Origin: Alteromonas ponticola
Lineage (GTDB): Bacteria; Pseudomonadota; Gammaproteobacteria; Enterobacterales; Alteromonadaceae
Reading direction: 5' to 3'
NCBI RefSeq assembly: GCF_012911815.1
Contig: NZ_JAATNW010000004.1
Coordinates: 248,001 to 312,000, forward strand
Length of the DNA: 64,000 bases
Every line of letters starts with the position of its first letter. The first letter of the stretch is position 1. The position numbers and the translations under genes are program-made. Positions 62,285-64,000 of the stretch are shown here, in pieces. A model generated the notes under the pieces. It ran no database searches. It had not been told where the DNA came from and saw only the letters and a program-made list of their open reading frames with translations.

Positions 62285-62767
62285 ATGAGCTTATCGTATC
62301 GTGAAAAAACAGTGTGGGTGTCCTTGCTGGTTTCTTTAATTCTTGCCAGCTACTTTGGCAGTCAGTTACAGGCACTCTTCAGTGTCGGTCCAGCCGTTGA
62401 CGCCACTGCGGTTTCTGCTTTGCTGCTAAAAATTGTGATTGCGTTTATCGTGGTGGAAGTGGTTATGCACGCACTATTGGCGATGGAAGAGCAAGAAGGC
62501 GCGGATGAACCTGAAGATGAGCGAGAGGCGACCTTCCGCTTCCGTGCTAATGAATGGGGTTACTGGTGTTTGTCTATTGGGGTCATCATTTGCATTATAA
62601 ATGAATTAATGAATAAGCAATTAGCGGAAGGTGCCGCCATTTCGGATAACCCATTCTTCCAGTCGTTCGGCTTAGCGCCGCTCGAATTAAAATTGGTGAT
62701 CGTCTTCTGGCTTTCAGAAATCGTGCGTTTCAGTGCGCATCTGTATTATTACCGCAAGGGTGAATAA
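62285..62767 (+). CDS. Four-helix inner-membrane protein of unknown function
   Basis: The ATG at 62285 behind GGGAGAAAAAA gives 160 residues. Four hydrophobic helices are visible (about 10-30, 43-66, 95-113, 134-155). An acidic cytoplasmic loop (EEQEGADEPEDERE) lies between helices 2 and 3. The layout, with a small XRE regulator immediately after (two-base gap), resembles DUF2178-like membrane protein/regulator pairs found in many bacteria. I do not recognise a precise family. An operator over the promoter suggests tight control by the partner. Confidence 0.8.
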   Translation: MSLSYREKTVWVSLLVSLILASYFGSQLQALFSVGPAVDATAVSALLLKIVIAFIVVEVVMHALLAMEEQEGADEPEDEREATFRFRANEWGYWCLSIGVIICIINELMNKQLAEGAAISDNPFFQSFGLAPLELKLVIVFWLSEIVRFSAHLYYYRKGE

Positions 62768-62769
62768 AC

Positions 62770-62985
62770 ATGGCGCATTTTGTTATTACCAACAAGATTC
62801 GCGAATTACGTTTTTTTGCTGATGAAATGACCCAAAGTGCACTGGCAGAACAGGTTGGGGTAACCCGCCAAACCATAATGGCAATTGAAAAAGGAAAGTA
62901 TTCTCCTTCGTTGGAAGTTGCTTTTAAGATAGCCCAGGCATTTGGAAAACCGTTACAAGACGTATTCTTTTATGAAAAGCAGTAG
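62770..62985 (+). CDS. Small XRE-family helix-turn-helix regulator
   Basis: The 71-residue protein is just an XRE/Cro-type DNA-binding domain: ITNKIRELRFFADEMTQSAL, then the recognition helix-turn-helix LAEQVGVTRQTIMAIEKGKY, then SPSLEVAFKIAQAFGKPLQDVF. Similar short regulators partner with small membrane proteins. AAGGGTG precedes the ATG. Its stop abuts the stop of the convergent ybaK with no gap. It probably represses its own operon at the inverted repeat upstream. Confidence 0.93.
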   Translation: MAHFVITNKIRELRFFADEMTQSALAEQVGVTRQTIMAIEKGKYSPSLEVAFKIAQAFGKPLQDVFFYEKQ

Positions 62986-63453
62986 TCAGCAGGTGAGTTC
63001 AGCAAAGCGCGCATTGAGTTGCGCGCGCAGTGCTTCAGGATTCATTTCAATTTCTACGCCGCGGCGGCCTGCGCTGATGTAAATTGTTTTAAACGGATGT
63101 GCAGAAGTATCAATAAATGTGCGTAATCGCTTTTTCTGACCCAGCGGGCTGACCCCTCCTAACACATAGCCAGTGGCGCGCTCGACGAGCGTCGCTGCTG
63201 CCATTGACGCTTTCTTTGCTCCCGCTGCTTTGGCAATTTGTTTCATGTTCAATTTGCACGTCACCGGCAATAAGCCCACTACCAGTTCGTTCGTGTCCAG
63301 GCTTACCACCAGGGTTTTAAAGACCTGAACTGCGGGCACGCCTAGTTTTTCAGCAGCTTCCAGGCCGTAAGACTCTCTATCAGGTGCATGCTTGTAAGTG
63401 TGAATATGATGAGCGATGTTCGCCTGGCAAAGTATCTTAATAGCGGGTGTCAT
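62986..63453 (-). CDS. ybaK: Cys-tRNA(Pro)/Cys-tRNA(Cys) deacylase YbaK
   Basis: It hydrolyses mischarged Cys-tRNA(Pro). The 155-residue protein matches YbaK (159), with the key lysine in QVFKTLVV, the substrate segment YVLGGVSPLGQKK and the strand FIDTSA. Cytoplasmic and monocistronic. Confidence 0.95.
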   Translation of the reverse strand: MTPAIKILCQANIAHHIHTYKHAPDRESYGLEAAEKLGVPAVQVFKTLVVSLDTNELVVGLLPVTCKLNMKQIAKAAGAKKASMAAATLVERATGYVLGGVSPLGQKKRLRTFIDTSAHPFKTIYISAGRRGVEIEMNPEALRAQLNARFAELTC

Positions 63454-63649
63454 TATTTACTCAAACACAAAAATCAGTAGATAAACTTGGTGGATATAAC
63501 GTTGTTACGTTGAGATTACTTTAGACAGTCGATTGCAAGCGGACAATTAAATAATAAACAAATTTAGTTTTTTTCCATATGCGGAATAGTTTATATTAAG
63601 CGTGAAGCTTCGATATACCTTATCAAGATTGACTATGCATGGATTAACA

Positions 63650-64000
63650 ATGATGAATTGGACAGTAACAACCTTTGACCCCTGGGCGGGTCTGGCCGGT
63701 GGCGTTTTCATCGGGACAGCCGTAGTACTCCTGTTATTCAGTATCGGAAAAATTGCAGGTATTTCAGGGATCGTCGCCGGCATATTTAATCAAAAATCCA
63801 TTGAGCTACATTGGCGGTTGGCGTTTCTGGCCGGCTTGATACTTTCTCCTATTCTATATCGCGCATTTATTGGCGAGTTTGCGGTCATTGTGCAAACTGA
63901 AACCCTGTGGATGGTTATAGCAGGGCTGCTTGTCGGATTCGGCACCAGACTGGGTAGTGGCTGCACCTCGGGACACGGTGTGGCCGGCCTGGCCCGCCTT
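63650..64000 (+). CDS. YeeE/YedE family transporter, N-terminal part (cut by window end)
   Basis: From the ATG at 63650 the frame is open to the window edge (117 codons). It has membrane helices at about 14-32, 55-72 and 83-100. The family hallmark [16 protein letters not shown] is at the end, containing the conserved cysteine-containing sulfur-transport motif. YeeE-type proteins take up thiosulfate or move sulfur groups. In this family a short form like this is often followed by a second half-size gene, which would lie outside the window. An in-frame ATG at 63635 is an alternative start. Confidence 0.88.
   Translation, partial: MMNWTVTTFDPWAGLAGGVFIGTAVVLLLFSIGKIAGISGIVAGIFNQKSIELHWRLAFLAGLILSPILYRAFIGEFAVIVQTETLWMVIAGLLVGFGTRLGSGCTSGHGVAGLARL

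Overview
The window is a stretch of ordinary chromosome from a marine-type gammaproteobacterium, most likely in the Alteromonadaceae (Alteromonas / Salinimonas / Aestuariibacter relatives). This rests on the protein sequences: AroK, Dam, PabA, YghU, YgeA and ParC read as close relatives of the E. coli proteins. It also rests on the blocks mrcA<->pilMNOPQ-aroK-aroB-damX and pabA/astC-astA-astD, on an H-NOX/GGDEF-EAL pair, and on many hybrid histidine kinases. The genus is an inference. I saw no rRNA, tRNA, insertion sequence, prophage or CRISPR array.

Layout. 1-6.6 kb: end of a DUF808 membrane protein, an unrecognised TonB-like anchored protein, the nitrogen pair glnK-amtB behind an NtrC box and a sigma-54-like promoter, a large-subunit catalase and a family-2 glycosyltransferase. 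7-12 kb: gamma-glutamyltransferase, a Dyp-type peroxidase with an altered distal pocket, and the pyrB-hemL pair. 12-28 kb is a signalling block: a CheB-CheR-PAS-kinase-receiver fusion, a stand-alone CheB domain, a soluble PAS hybrid kinase, a TetR/RND efflux locus with a clear palindromic operator, a small membrane ORF plus a DUF2982-like protein, and a 7TMR-DISM hybrid kinase with a BarA-like phosphorelay tail. 28-33 kb: parC, then the H-NOX nitric-oxide sensor overlapping a GGDEF-EAL enzyme. 33-41 kb: amino-acid racemase and PaiB-like protein, then the arginine succinyltransferase cluster (astC, astA, astD) ending in a DUF1338 protein, and an HDOD protein. 41-49 kb: rpe-trpS-pabA, a TorF-family porin with a strong sigma-54 promoter, two small ORFs (one DUF2970), dam, damX, aroB, aroK. 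49-58 kb: pilQPONM, mrcA, NAD-malic enzyme. 58-64 kb: YghU-type GST, alpha/beta hydrolase, ECF sigma/anti-sigma pair, a membrane protein/XRE regulator pair under an operator-overlapped promoter, ybaK and the start of a YeeE/YedE transporter.

How the parts fit. Two loci 42 kb apart (glnK-amtB and the TorF porin) carry sigma-54 promoter signatures and may belong to one nitrogen regulon, with the ast arginine-degradation genes as a metabolic counterpart. Three hybrid kinases without dedicated response regulators, together with the NO/c-di-GMP pair, make this a sensor-rich segment. I found no clearly unknown multi-gene system. The best leads are the DUF1338 enzyme inside the ast operon, the Dyp peroxidase lacking the usual distal arginine, the sigma-54 promoter on the TorF porin, the operator-controlled membrane protein/XRE pair, and an orphan terminator that may end a small RNA.
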